A stretch of DNA of 64,000 nucleotides, from assembly GCA_022496205.1 (NCBI GenBank), contig WTXD01000007.1:496001-560000 (forward strand), written 5' to 3'. The stretch comes from Gloeopeniophorella convolvens (taxonomy: Eukaryota > Basidiomycota > Agaricomycetes > Russulales). The notes under the pieces are model-generated. The model was not told the DNA's origin. It ran no database searches and was given only the letters and a program-made list of their open reading frames with translations. The position numbers were made by a program, and so were the translations under genes. Below are positions 43,767-53,884 of the stretch, one piece after another; position 1 is the first letter of the stretch, and each line of letters opens with the position of its first letter.

Positions 43767-44464
43767 CTATGCCTAACCGGGAAGTGGACACCACCAGGAA
43801 GTGGTTATTTTGCAAAGATAGACTCCGCACGCAGCAACGGCTGCATAGAATTCGCCGATATTTTTATCCAATGAGTTCATATATCCGTTCTACATGCTTG
43901 CGAAGTTTGAAGCCGATTGAGCTGCTGGATGATGCTAGAGAAATCGGTACTTCTGGGACACTGATGTGGACAGCTGCCAATCCTCTAAGAACGAGGGAAA
44001 AAATAGCTTATACACCATGAAACTTGGCATTCACAGCACACTTATACATATCTACTGCATTCCCAAGTTTTGTATCATTCACATGGGTAGAACACCATCT
44101 GCGAGAGCTTTCCCTCCGGAGGGGCTCTAAGCGTGACAGAGGAGATTAAAGCTCCGCTGCCGGAGCGCGTGAACAACGCGTTGCGCGAGTGTGCATCAGT
44201 GGGTTCTGGTCCATGATAAGATTGAATCTATGATCCCGGCAAGCGTGACAATCCGTGACAAGCGCGCACTCCTTGCGGGCACTTTTCTCTCGACTTCGGC
44301 TTTGCTCTGGCACGCTCAGATCTCAACGAATAAATCTAAAACTTGATAGGTACATAGAAAACATATCAAGGAATAGATATGCGAAGTTTCAAGAGATTTG
44401 GTTAAGGAAAACCCCAAGATTACCAGGAAGTGAACATTTGTGTCCACTTCCCGGGTAGGCATAG
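43767..44464. mobile_element. TIR element flanked by TA (698 bp, non-autonomous)
   Basis: The ends carry inverted repeats: 24 of the first 25 bases match (CTATGCCTA, then A or C, then CCGGGAAGTGGACAC). TA dinucleotides flank it at 43765-43766 and 44465-44466. A second CCAGGAAGTGR-type motif lies inside each end. There is no transposase frame, so it is a MITE-like derivative, by its TA target probably of Tc1/mariner type. Confidence 0.7.
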
Positions 44465-44507
44465 TAGTATTGCTTGGCGGGCCACCACTGCCTTGAACTT
44501 GAAGCTA

Positions 44508-44723
44508 CAGCTAAAACCGAAACCTTGGGCCCCTTCCGGTTGTCCCCAGATACACGCGAGTCTGACATAACCTGAGCGGAGCAAGAGGTTAAGTCCTTGA
44601 CGCTGGGGTTATCATTTTGTGTTGGCAGGCGGATTTCTCGGCATCAGCAACCGAACACTTGATTGAGACCCCGGCCTGTATTCCCGAGAAGTGGAAAAGG
44701 GCCTAAGGTTTCGGTTTTAGCTG
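44508..44723. mobile_element. TIR element flanked by TA (216 bp MITE)
   Basis: The terminal repeats begin CAGCTAAAACCGAAACCTT, identical for 19 bases and about 27 of 30 overall. TA lies at 44506-44507 and 44724-44725. The CAG terminus plus TA target fits Tc1/mariner-pogo. No coding capacity. It lies 43 bp from the previous element. Confidence 0.8.
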
Positions 44724-44803
44724 TAACTCACCTCAGTGGACCCTGCGCTCGCATTTGAAGCGACCTTTTCTGGATAACCGATCGTCTAAGCAATCATGTC
44801 GAG

Positions 44804-45370
44804 TGTCACGATCTCAGCCCGCAGCTTCCGGGCCGGGCGGACCGACCCCGACGACCCTTTTGACGTCTGCAGATATCCGTGCCAACCTTGTGCGGTACGA
44901 CCAGCAGCAGGAGGGACTGACGAGCATAGATGACCGGCTTCGACACCTCGCCCTTGGGCCGAGTTCTCCGCAGTCACGTGACCGAGCACGTGATGAGACT
45001 CGTGACCGGGCCTAGGCCATGACGCTGACGAAACGCGGATGACTCACTGCTGACTGATGGTGACGTCAGCTGAGTGAGCGTTCAGTCAGCATGTCTAATT
45101 ATAGCATGCTCCACTTGTACTCCGCGCTTCCTGACCCACATGAACCCGAACCAGTTGCTTAGTCAGTAGGTACCTTGTAGTATATAAGGACCTGCCAGTA
45201 GCGTCTTAGCTCCTTAGCTTTGACCTCCTGTAATATACTGGAGTTTCAGTGGCATCCTCTAGTGTGCTTGATCGCCACCCGACTTGCCCCATCGCTCTTC
45301 ATCCTCTACTGCGACCGCGAGGCTTAGGTCTTGCAAGTCCTTCGGCAGAACCCCTGCACAGCACGTGACA
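44804..45370. mobile_element. Solo LTR (567 bp)
   Basis: It begins TGTCAC and ends GTGACA, a 6-bp inverted terminus typical of LTRs, and is flanked by TCGAG at 44799-44803 and 45371-45375. TATATAAG at 45181-45188 gives a promoter on the + strand. TGACTCA (45040-45046) and TGACGTCA (45061-45068) are bZIP-type sites. No internal region remains. It is unrelated by eye to the copia LTR. The TGTCAC terminus is common in Ty3-type elements, but the class is not proven. Confidence 0.8.
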
Positions 45371-45618
45371 TCGAGGAGAGTAAACTTGGGCGTGTCAGTG
45401 TCAGGGTGTAGGTGTAGGCCGGGTCAGTACTCTGGTCTCATACTTTGTTTGGCCAGCTAACGGAACCTCTAGGTACCGGCTCTAGCGGGTTGTAGCAGCT
45501 CCCCTGGTTGACTCCGTGACTCTATCAACTTCGGCGCTGATTGCTTCGTGCTTGCTTGCTATGTATCGTAACAAATCGCGGCGCCGATTTTTCAGGGCAC
45601 CTATGGACTATGTCGACC

Positions 45619-45622
<4 letters not shown>

Positions 45623-45661
<39 letters not shown>
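45623..45661. repeat. Poly-T tract, 39 T
   Basis: An uninterrupted run of T. On the reverse strand it reads as poly-A, as expected for the tail of a retroposed copy, but I found no target duplication or clear source sequence. Confidence 0.9.
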
Positions 45662-45662
<1 letters not shown>

Positions 45663-45930
45663 AATCACGGTCATCAACTAGCCTTTGCGCAAATACCTTG
45701 AATTACCGCGTGCTCTATACTGTACACTGCTGTACATCAGGGGAGACCCAAGTTTATACCGAGAAGAATTACACTCCGGTTCCCACTGGCATATGGGGGC
45801 TGAAACGATCTAGCCGACTTCCCGCACAATAATCTCGGAGTCGCCGTCTTCGGGTGCTGATGCTGTTCTGCCCTTGTTACCCTTGACTACAGCGGATCGC
45901 ATAATCTTAGGCCCTTTCTCAACCGATTAC

Positions 45931-46123
45931 TAGTCTCGTTCCCGCCGCTGTGGAGGAGGTGTGCAAGGGGGGAGGGGGGCAGCTGAACCAGCGGGGGAAG
46001 CCGGAAAATAATCGAATCTCATTGGCTACGGGAATAAAGTTTTGATGCCGAAGATGCCGCCCCCCTCCACCCCTTGCACAACACGTGCCTGACTGGGCGC
46101 TACAACGGCTGGATCCGAGACTA
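45931..46123. mobile_element. TIR element with 9-bp target duplication (193 bp, MULE-like MITE)
   Basis: ACCGATTAC occurs exactly at 45922-45930 and 46124-46132. The ends are inverted (TAGTCTCG on both, then imperfect TCC.GCCG.TGT). Inside, a longer imperfect inverted repeat (GTGCAAGGGG-type arms near 45961 and 46083) can fold. A 9-bp duplication is typical of Mutator-like elements. No coding capacity. Confidence 0.75.
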
Positions 46124-46352
46124 ACCGATTACACACATAGGCGTTTGATCCCGCTGAGCCCAAGATGGAAGGTCCGCCTGTAAGCGCACTCATTTTGATT
46201 AGTCATGCTTGGCTGATGGGCACGCGGGCAAATGCGATTGGACGGTTCCTGCTGCTTGGTGATAGTTCCGATCCCCGCTAGACTCCGGCTGTGTTTGTAA
46301 AAAGTCAAAAAGGGGCCTATCGTCTTGCAATCCGCTGTAACTTAACTCGCGA

Positions 46353-46371
46353 CATGCGCGCAGCGCGCATG
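46353..46371. promoter_or_regulatory. 19-bp palindrome, paired metal-response-like sites upstream of laccase
   Basis: CATGCGCGC-A-GCGCGCATG is a perfect palindrome around one A. Each half contains TGCGCGC, which fits the metal response element consensus TGCRCNC, on opposite strands. It lies about 200 bp before the laccase start. Function is inferred only. Confidence 0.5.
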
Positions 46372-46573
46372 ATGGCTAGATCCTCGATGCGAGACCAGGT
46401 CAGGGCCGTCTGGACGCCTCCCGGTTGTACCGTGTGGGTCCTTCCTCGGTTCCGACAGATTCGACTGTCTGAAGCGCTTTACTCCTCCGAGGCATATTAC
46501 TTCAGTACATAAGGAGTAGCCTGTCTGATGCCTTGAGCTCTCATCTCTCTATTTCCCTCTCTGGCAGTTTACT

Positions 46574-49104
46574 ATGCTGCGTTTAACGCATTTAATCCTT
46601 CTGATCCCTTCTTTCTCAAATGTTTTTGCTGCAACTGTCATTCGTGACCTTCACATTGTCAACAGACAACTTGCACCAGATGGCTTTGCTCGCGAGTAAG
46701 TGCCAGTTTGCGCCTGACACTATTGCTATGAGCTCAATTGCGCTGCGACCACCAGCACCGTCTTAGCAGATGGTGTCTTCCCTGGCCCAATCATCAAAGG
46801 AAATAAGGTCAAAAAGACCTCGGCTTCCTGTCCCGCCGAGACTGACACTTATCGCATTGACAGGGCGATACCTTCAAGATTAATGTCATCGACGAGCTGA
46901 CCGACACAACTGGCTTAGACACGGCCACGTCCATTGTATGTCGCTGAGATGTTGCTCCTCGTAAAAATGCTCAATCCTTTCACACCCGCACAGCACTGGC
47001 ATGGGATCGATCAGCACAAAACTAACGCCGAAGACGGTGTTTCCTTCGTCACGCAGTGCCCCATCACCCCCGGGAACGCATTTGAGTACAACTTCCCCGT
47101 TCCTAATCAAGCTGTAAGACATCTTGCGACAGAGCGGGGCTTTCGTTGACATCTGTGTTTCCTTCAGGGAACATTCTGGTACCACAGCCATTTTGAAAAC
47201 CAGTACTGCGATGGCTTGAGGGGAGTCTTTGTCATCTACGACCTTAAGGACCCCAACCGTCATCTGTACGACGTCGACGATGGTATGTTAAGTTCTTATG
47301 CCAAGGCAGATGGGTGCTGATCGTGAACTTGTCGGTCAACAGAGAACACCGTCATTACTTTGGGGGACTGGTGAGTTCTCAAACACGGGTGCCAAACCCG
47401 ACGTTTCTCTGAACCCACGCAGGTACCACTACCTCTCTCACAATGGCCCCGCAATTTCTGCCTTCAACTCCACGCTCATCAATGGTGTTGGTCGGTTCCC
47501 TGGCGGCCCAAACTCTTCATCTCTTGCGATTGTGAACGTTGAGAAGGGAAAGCGGTAGGACCTGCAGATTGCTCTTGAGATTATTTCTGACGACTTGACG
47601 TTCAAAGGTACCGCTTCCGCGTTGTTGCCATGTCTTGCGATCCCAACTTCACTTTCTCCATTGACGGCCATAAGCTCACTATCATCGAAGCCGACGGCAA
47701 CAACGTCGTGCCTCACACTGTTGATCAGTTCACGATCTACGCAGGCAAGCCAAGAATTATCTACCGTTCTGTGGTATGAACCTTGTTGACCCTTGTCGCG
47801 GCCATTACACCAGCCCAGCGCTACTCTGTCGTGGTACGTACGATTCGCACGCTCAGAACCACACGGATGCTGAGGCCTCGTGCAGCTGAATGCCAATCAA
47901 CCCGTCGGGAACTATTGTATGTCATCTTGCACTTTTCTTCAAATTTGTCGCCTGACCAAATCGACTGCGCAGGGATTCGTGCTCTCCCTGAGAGTGGCAC
48001 CATCGATGGGGGCCTGAACGCTGCTATCTTGCGCTATGCTGGCGGACCCCTGGCGGACCCCACGTCGACTGCACTCGCCAAGCCCCTGATTCTGGTCGAG
48101 AGTGATTTGCATGTAAGGAGTTCCTATGATCGATACGAATGGAAATGCTCAAGCTCGATTGCAGGCATTGGGCGCACCGTCGGTGGTAATGCATTTTGCG
48201 CATCCTACACCGCAGTGTCTCACATCGTTATCTTCAGCCTGGGAAGCCTCACCCCGGAGGCGCGGACATTAACATCGAGTTGGACGTCACCGTCGTAAGT
48301 TACAATCTCCTCGATCAAGCAGATGTCCTCTGAGACTGGCGTCGACAGGATCTCGTGAAGGGCGCATTCCTCATGAACAACGTCACCTACGCATCCCCCG
48401 AAGTACCCGTTCTCCTGCAGATGCTTAGCGGCGCGACCGAGGCGCAGGACCTGATGCCCAAGGGAAGTATCTATCCCCTTGAGCTCGGCAAGAGCGTGGA
48501 GGTCACCATCCCTGGCGGCATTCTCGGTGGCCCGGTACGCACGTTTCCATCTTTCGTTGGTTCCTGGACCCTTATGGAATCCTCCTTGTGCCCAGCACCC
48601 CGTCCACTTGCACGGTGTATGTACCTTGGTCTCCTTCCGGGTCGAGACCACGTATCTGACGTCTTTCCCGGCTCCATAGCACTCCTTCCACGTCGTGCGC
48701 AGCGCGGGAAACACCTCGTACAACTTCGAGAACCCCGTCGTGCGTGACGTCGTCAGCATCGGCAACTCGACCGACGACCGCGTCACGATCCGCTTTGAGA
48801 CTGACAACCCCGGCCCCTGGATGTTCCACTGCCACATCGACTGGCATTTGTCTGCGTGCGTAGTTACCCTCGCCGGCATTGCGCCCATCGCGGTATTGAC
48901 GCACGTTGCAGCGGCTTCGCGGTGGTCTTTGCGGAGGCGGCTGACAAGGTCAACTCCACGGATACCATTCCCAGTGCGTACCTCCTGCTCGCCCTCAACC
49001 CAGAGCACCGGCTGACGCGACCTTGCACAGAAACATGGCAGGAGCTGTGCCCGTCCTACACGAAGTTCCTTGCGGCCAGCAACGTGACCGCATCGACGCA
49101 TTGA
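46574..49104 (+). CDS. Laccase (secreted multicopper oxidase)
   Basis: Laccases oxidise phenols and reduce oxygen to water, in lignin breakdown or pigment and morphogenesis. ATG 46574 starts a signal peptide ([19 protein letters not shown]) followed by a typical [11 protein letters not shown]. All four copper signatures are present: [47 protein letters not shown] split by an intron, and [18 protein letters not shown]. The T1 axial position (10 after Cys) is Phe, as in high-potential fungal laccases. Two Cys near the C-terminus ([13 protein letters not shown]) fit the usual disulfides. About a dozen introns are needed. One (47743 onward) seems to use a GC donor. The end is Ser-Thr-His at TGA 49102-49104. 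A TATA-like tacataagg lies about 70 bp upstream. Confidence 0.93.
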
Positions 49105-49429
49105 GATCCGAAATCCAGACCCTGCCGCTGACGACTCGTTACGACTCTTTCCTCTACTACATTCTCCTATCGGACACCGCTTATTTATTCACACCTTCCT
49201 TCGGTGCTGTCCTTTCGTGGCGTAAATGTTATATCGTCTATTACACTGGTTAATAGTCTTTCACCAACACACCAATACGTGATATCTGAGCGTGAGGCCC
49301 GAAAGCGTAGAATTATTGATTGTATCGAGTGCTTGACAGCTAATGGATACAGATGCTCCAGATGGGTGTGGTACAGTCCACAATGCGAGATAGATACAAC
49401 AAAATGTAGACGGTAAGTGTGAGCCGCTA
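49105..49429. other. Convergent intergenic region, laccase / unknown protein
   Basis: AT-rich 3' spacer. No gene or repeat is seen. Confidence 0.4.
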
Positions 49430-50906
49430 TCACCACTCCGCGAATCCAGTCAGCTTGCCGTCCCACACCCACCAGATCAGCTCGTCCTCCTCGCTCGTAC
49501 CCTCCCCAGCGGGGCGAGGAGTGGCCGACCCACTCTCGGGGCCGTCTTTGCAGGTGACGAGCACGCCCTCAGTATTGACGCCTGCCCGCCGCCGGGGCTT
49601 GCCTTGCGCGCCTTCACTCATACCGGACTCGACGAGGAACTCGTGCAGCATGCCGTCCAGCGATGCGCTTGCGTTCTGCCGTGGCAGCCACGCGGGGTGG
49701 GAGAACCGCCTCGGGGCGCGGACCAGAACGTGCGTCTGTGTCGGAGCTGCAGTCAACGGGGCCGCTGTCAGCGCGTCGGACACGAGATGGATGGGAGGCG
49801 CGCGCACCTAGCTCGTTGGCGATGCCGCTGCCTTCTGCGGATGCGTTCGCGAGCGTGCGCGCGAGGAGGCGCTCCGCTGCGCGCAGCGTCTGCTGCTCCT
49901 CGGCGTGCGTGTGCAGGGGCCGTGGAGCTAGATGGGGCCGCAGCGCGCTGCTGCTTGGTGCTGAGAGCGGAGAGAGGGATAGACGAAGGGCGCGTCCGGC
50001 ATTCCGCGGAGCGGGCGAAGAAGGTTGAGAGGGTACATCGGAGAAAGGGGTAAAGGACCGCGAGGATGAGGGCTCAGACGGAGGCGGAGAGCTCGGGGGC
50101 TCGCTTGCGTCGTCATAGGTGTCTGCGAGGCTGTCGGCGGCGTCGCTAGAGGAGTCTTCTTTCTCTTCGCTGCCTTCATTGTCTTCGTCCTCGCCGTCGC
50201 TGCTGGAGCGATCGCTCTCAACTTCGCCTTGGGACCCTTGGGAGGACTCTCGGATTTCGTCACTGTCCTCGCGTTCGCCCCATATTTTGATCTCGAGCCC
50301 CTCAAGGGCCAGCACGACCCGCGCCCTGGGCGCACCAATCGTCGGCCCAAGCACAAAGGCAAAGTACACCGTGTCGGTGGAGCCATGCCCCGGATTCTGC
50401 GCGAGTGCAGCAGAGAGCGCCGAGAACGTCGTGTGCAGGTGTGACGAGAGCACATCGACAGCATTCATCATCTCCACACGCTTCTTCACTGCGCGAGACG
50501 CCGACGACGCGGCGGGTAAACGCCCCAGTTGCGCAACCGGGCTGGAGAAATTCAAGTCGATTGTAAGCGTGGCACACAATGAGAGCAAAGATGCCACGCA
50601 CAAAGGCACCTGGCTCTTCAAGAAGAGCACGTGTCCGAGGAGCGAGACCGCAAGGCTCGCGGCCATGTCTTCTGAGATCACGGGGGTACCCAGCTTGATA
50701 AAGGGTATCTTCAACGCGCGCTCCGGCTTCTCTTGAGCATCGTCATGCTTGTCGACGGTGCTCCCCTCGGGCGACGTCGGCGCGGTCGAGTCTTGTGAGC
50801 TCGCCAAGCTGGTGGTGCGGCTCGCGGCGCTCGAGGAGGCAGGGGAGGTTGAAGGCGAAACACCTTCCGGCGCAGGCGGGAGATACGAGGGCGTAAGAAC
50901 GGGCAT
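49430..50906 (-). CDS. Unknown protein, Ser/Glu-rich centre
   Basis: Met at 50906 (MPVLTPSYLPPAPEG). One intron (GTGCGC..CTGCAG, about 49811-49755) joins NEL to APTQTHVLVRAPRRFSHPAW. The N-terminal third is Ser/Pro-rich. A structured part follows with hydrophobic segments (SLAVSLLGHVLFLKSQVPLC and VASLLSLCATLTIDLNF), then DTVYFAFVLGPTIG and VVLALEGLEIKIWGE. A long acidic and Ser-rich linker separates this from a conserved-looking C-terminus that ends IWWVWDGKLTGFAEW. The two-part layout resembles fungal proteins with a HORMA- or Atg-like fold, but I cannot assign a family. The coding frame is long and clean. Confidence 0.75.
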
Positions 50907-51182
50907 TTCTGGTGGCCCGCGGTGCTGGTGGTTGGCTTAAAAACGTGTTGGAGGACACGCCGGCTGCCACGCGCGTCGCGGACTCGCAGCGTGTTGCGGT
51001 CACGTGGGCGCGTGGCCGTGGCACAAGACACTCGCCGTAACCCCGGAGGGCACAATAGAATAATGTACAGTGCGGTACTCGAGTACAATGTACCAAATAG
51101 ATAGTGCCCGATGTGGTAAAGCTAGTGTGTGGTGAAAGAAAGAAAGGATCATGACTCTAATGGATGTGGATATGGTCGGGTT

Positions 51183-53463
51183 TTAGTCCTCCGCGCCAGC
51201 TACCTCGCCCGCAGCCTCCCACTCTACAACGTCCATCCGGTCCCCATGTTCGAGACGCTGCTGCCGATCCAGCCAGTCGCGGCGTCCCGCCCAAATTGAA
51301 AGGCCAAGGGCGAATACGCACGCGCCCAGAGTGTAGTACAACGATGTGACGTAGCATTCACGCCCTTCAAGGCATTGAGTAGCTGTTGGTAGCCCCGCAC
51401 GCGCAGCTAGCGAGCTAGATTCAGCGAGTGGCTCATGGGCATCTAGATTGCGTCCAAAGGCCAGAGAGAACACATTGCCGCCGATGATCGGGGAGATGGA
51501 GACTGTGCCCCAGTTTTCGGAGAAATGTGCTGCATGCTGCAGTGTCAATGCCAATGCCACAAGATAACAGTGGAACGGGTATCTGCGTACCAAGTCCAAA
51601 CCACTCGATGGTGATCGTGGGGAATAGGCCGAACAGACAGCCGTACGCAAGGCCAAGTGTTCCACTTGCCACCCACATGTGCTGCACGTCTTCCATGTAT
51701 ATCAGCACGGAGAGTGCTAGGACGAACAAAGCGGCAACGAGGGATATGCAGAACGATCGTGGTTTGTGGAAGCGCGACTTTGTGATGTCCGCGATGATGC
51801 CGATCAGAATGCGGCCCAGGAAGTTCGTTACGCTTATGATGGAAACTTGGGCGGCTTGCCAGACTGAGGACTCTGCTTCGTCGTAGGCGGGGTTGTTGTG
51901 GGCAAAGAGTGCTTGGGCTATCGCTCCCGCGTTGTTGATGACTTAAAGGCATTTCGATGAGTTCAGACAAAATATGCGAGGGTGATACTGACACATTATC
52001 CCTGTGCCACTCACTGAAGAGCCTTAGTCAACCAAACGGTGCCATGTAATGAAAGGGCTTACAGAGCACGTGTATGGAGCACAGAAGCCAGAAGTCGGAC
52101 GACTTCCACAGCGACCAGGTGTGTAGATCAATCCCGCGACCTTCTGCGACCTTCTCCGTTCGAGGTTCTCTAGCCAGAACCGACAAGCTGCGCGAGCGAC
52201 TACGGTGCTGAAAGCCTTCCTGAATGAGCGAGGGTGACAACTCTACTGAGTCTGATGTTGCGACACGCAGGGCATCGCTGTGTTTTCGAGAGGGACGTGG
52301 CGAGTGTTCCCGTTCTTCAGCTTCTTCTTCCTCTTCGGATTGGAAAAGCAAGTGTGTGGAGCTCGAGTTTTGGCCTTGATATACGGTTGAGTCAGCAGCT
52401 GCTGACAGGGGTTGGTAGTTGTCGGTTGTTCCGCGTTCAATAGCGGCGGATATCTCGTATGAGGGTAGAGGCACATGCCGCACGAAGAAGAATCCCACTA
52501 TCATAGGAAGAGCTGTTCCCAGTGCTAGGATAAGCAGAAAGTCGGATGTGTTGCCCGGGAACAGTATATGTGAGATGGAGGAAAAGAAGAATGCAGACAG
52601 CCCAAAGCCAGACATGACCAGGCCCACGACGACGGCTCGCTGGACGGAGGATCAGTACGTCCTGAAATGGAAATAAAGCCAATGAGAACTTACAGAGCGA
52701 TCTGGAAAACTCTTAGCTGATGAGTTGATAGCGCTTATCATGCCGGCGTTACCGCCGACGCCAGTGAGAAAGTTGCATATGACGAGGACCGCAAAGTGGT
52801 ATTGACTCAAGTCTGCCAGCCCGCCGAGCCCATTGTCGTAGAAGCCTCGGATACCGGAGTACCCAGACAAAAGTAGGATAAAAGCGGCCACGAAAAGAGG
52901 TCGTGGACCTTTCGCATCGGCGGCTTTGCCCCAGAACGGACCACTTGTGTAGACCCCAACTGGTTTCAGGTGTAAGCAATGAAACGTGTGGATATGCGGA
53001 AGCCGTACAGTTGCCGGCAACCGCAAATATGTTCATTTGGGTATGCGTCAGGTGGAGGCGCGAGCCGAGTTGAGGAAGATATGCTGAGATGATCAATTGT
53101 CAGATGAGCACTCGATGGTGGGAACCCGGTGACAGCAGAGCAAATGGATATGCCGTATGCGAGCAAGATACACTCAACGCAACGTCGCAATAGTACACAT
53201 GCATGCGCTTCAGCCCAACAGAGTTCCAGAAACGAAGAGTGCGAAATGATCCATGTGAAGGTCCGTGAAGCCGCTTAGGTCCAAGGGCAACTCACCGGAG
53301 ACGACCTGCACAAAGGAGTCGCGTAGGTCAGAGCAACGGATGGCATTGACAACGCATTACGCACATAGTTTGACCCTGAGCTCAACGTCACCAGTATTGA
53401 CGAGAAGAGGGTGGTCAACCTGGCTGCGCTTAGCAGACCCGGCGCTGCTTCAGGACCGTACAT
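51183..53463 (-). CDS. Major facilitator transporter, nodulin-like / monocarboxylate type
   Basis: This is a membrane transporter of unknown substrate with about 12 hydrophobic segments. Met at 53463 begins MYGPEAAPG. TM1 follows with LTTLFSSILVTLSSGSNY, a 10-nt exon (53296-53305) adds VVS, and the next exon (from 53083) continues AYLPQLGSRLHLTHTQ, the typical loop of nodulin-like MFS proteins. Then come GVYTSGPFWGKAADAKGPRP (MFS signature loop), a long acidic cytosolic loop between TM6 and TM7 (about 52430-52150), NFLGRILIGIIADITKSRF, and a C-terminal tail ending AGAED at 51183. Fungal relatives are vacuolar or plasma-membrane transporters. About eight introns interrupt it. Confidence 0.85.
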
Positions 53464-53884
53464 GACCAGACAGGATCGTTATATGCGTGTTCGATGGTGT
53501 GTGTACCGCGGTGCGCGGAATATGTCATTCAGGAAGGACCAGAAACGCTGAGATGGGGGAAAGGAGTGGTAGAGAGAGCGGCGGTGATGGGAGCGGTGAA
53601 CCAACGCGTGAACTGCCATTGAACGAGCAGAGATAGCGACGCCGTCGGACAGCCAGCGCCGTCTCGGGGCACCGCACCGGCGGTCCGGAGCGCCCATGCC
53701 TGACTGCTAACCGGATTCGGCAATCGGTCGCCGTCCGTCATGCGTTCATGACGCGCGCAGAGGCCTCTAGAGTCCAGACTCCGACCGCATCGAGCTCAAG
53801 CTCAAACGTTGAAACGTTGAAACGTTGAACGCGAACACCGACAATACCCTACATACATAGGACCGTGCTGATTCATGGGACAAC
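53464..53884. promoter_or_regulatory. Divergent promoter, MFS transporter / Nudix hydrolase
   Basis: A 421-bp spacer with three tandem AAACGTTG units (53804-53827) about 60 bp before the Nudix start. Each unit contains the palindrome AACGTT. No known factor is assigned. Confidence 0.5.

Larger units (their letters stand above)
41406..46573. other. Gene-poor, transposon-rich island
   Basis: No credible protein gene is visible in 5.2 kb, whereas genes elsewhere are spaced by a few hundred bases. The individual remnants are listed separately. Between them the sequence has short random frames only. Confidence 0.7.

Noticed and set aside
50119..50736. 205-codon + strand frame
   Set aside because: It is the antisense of the unknown protein gene at 49430-50906, and its Ser-rich composition is explained by that.
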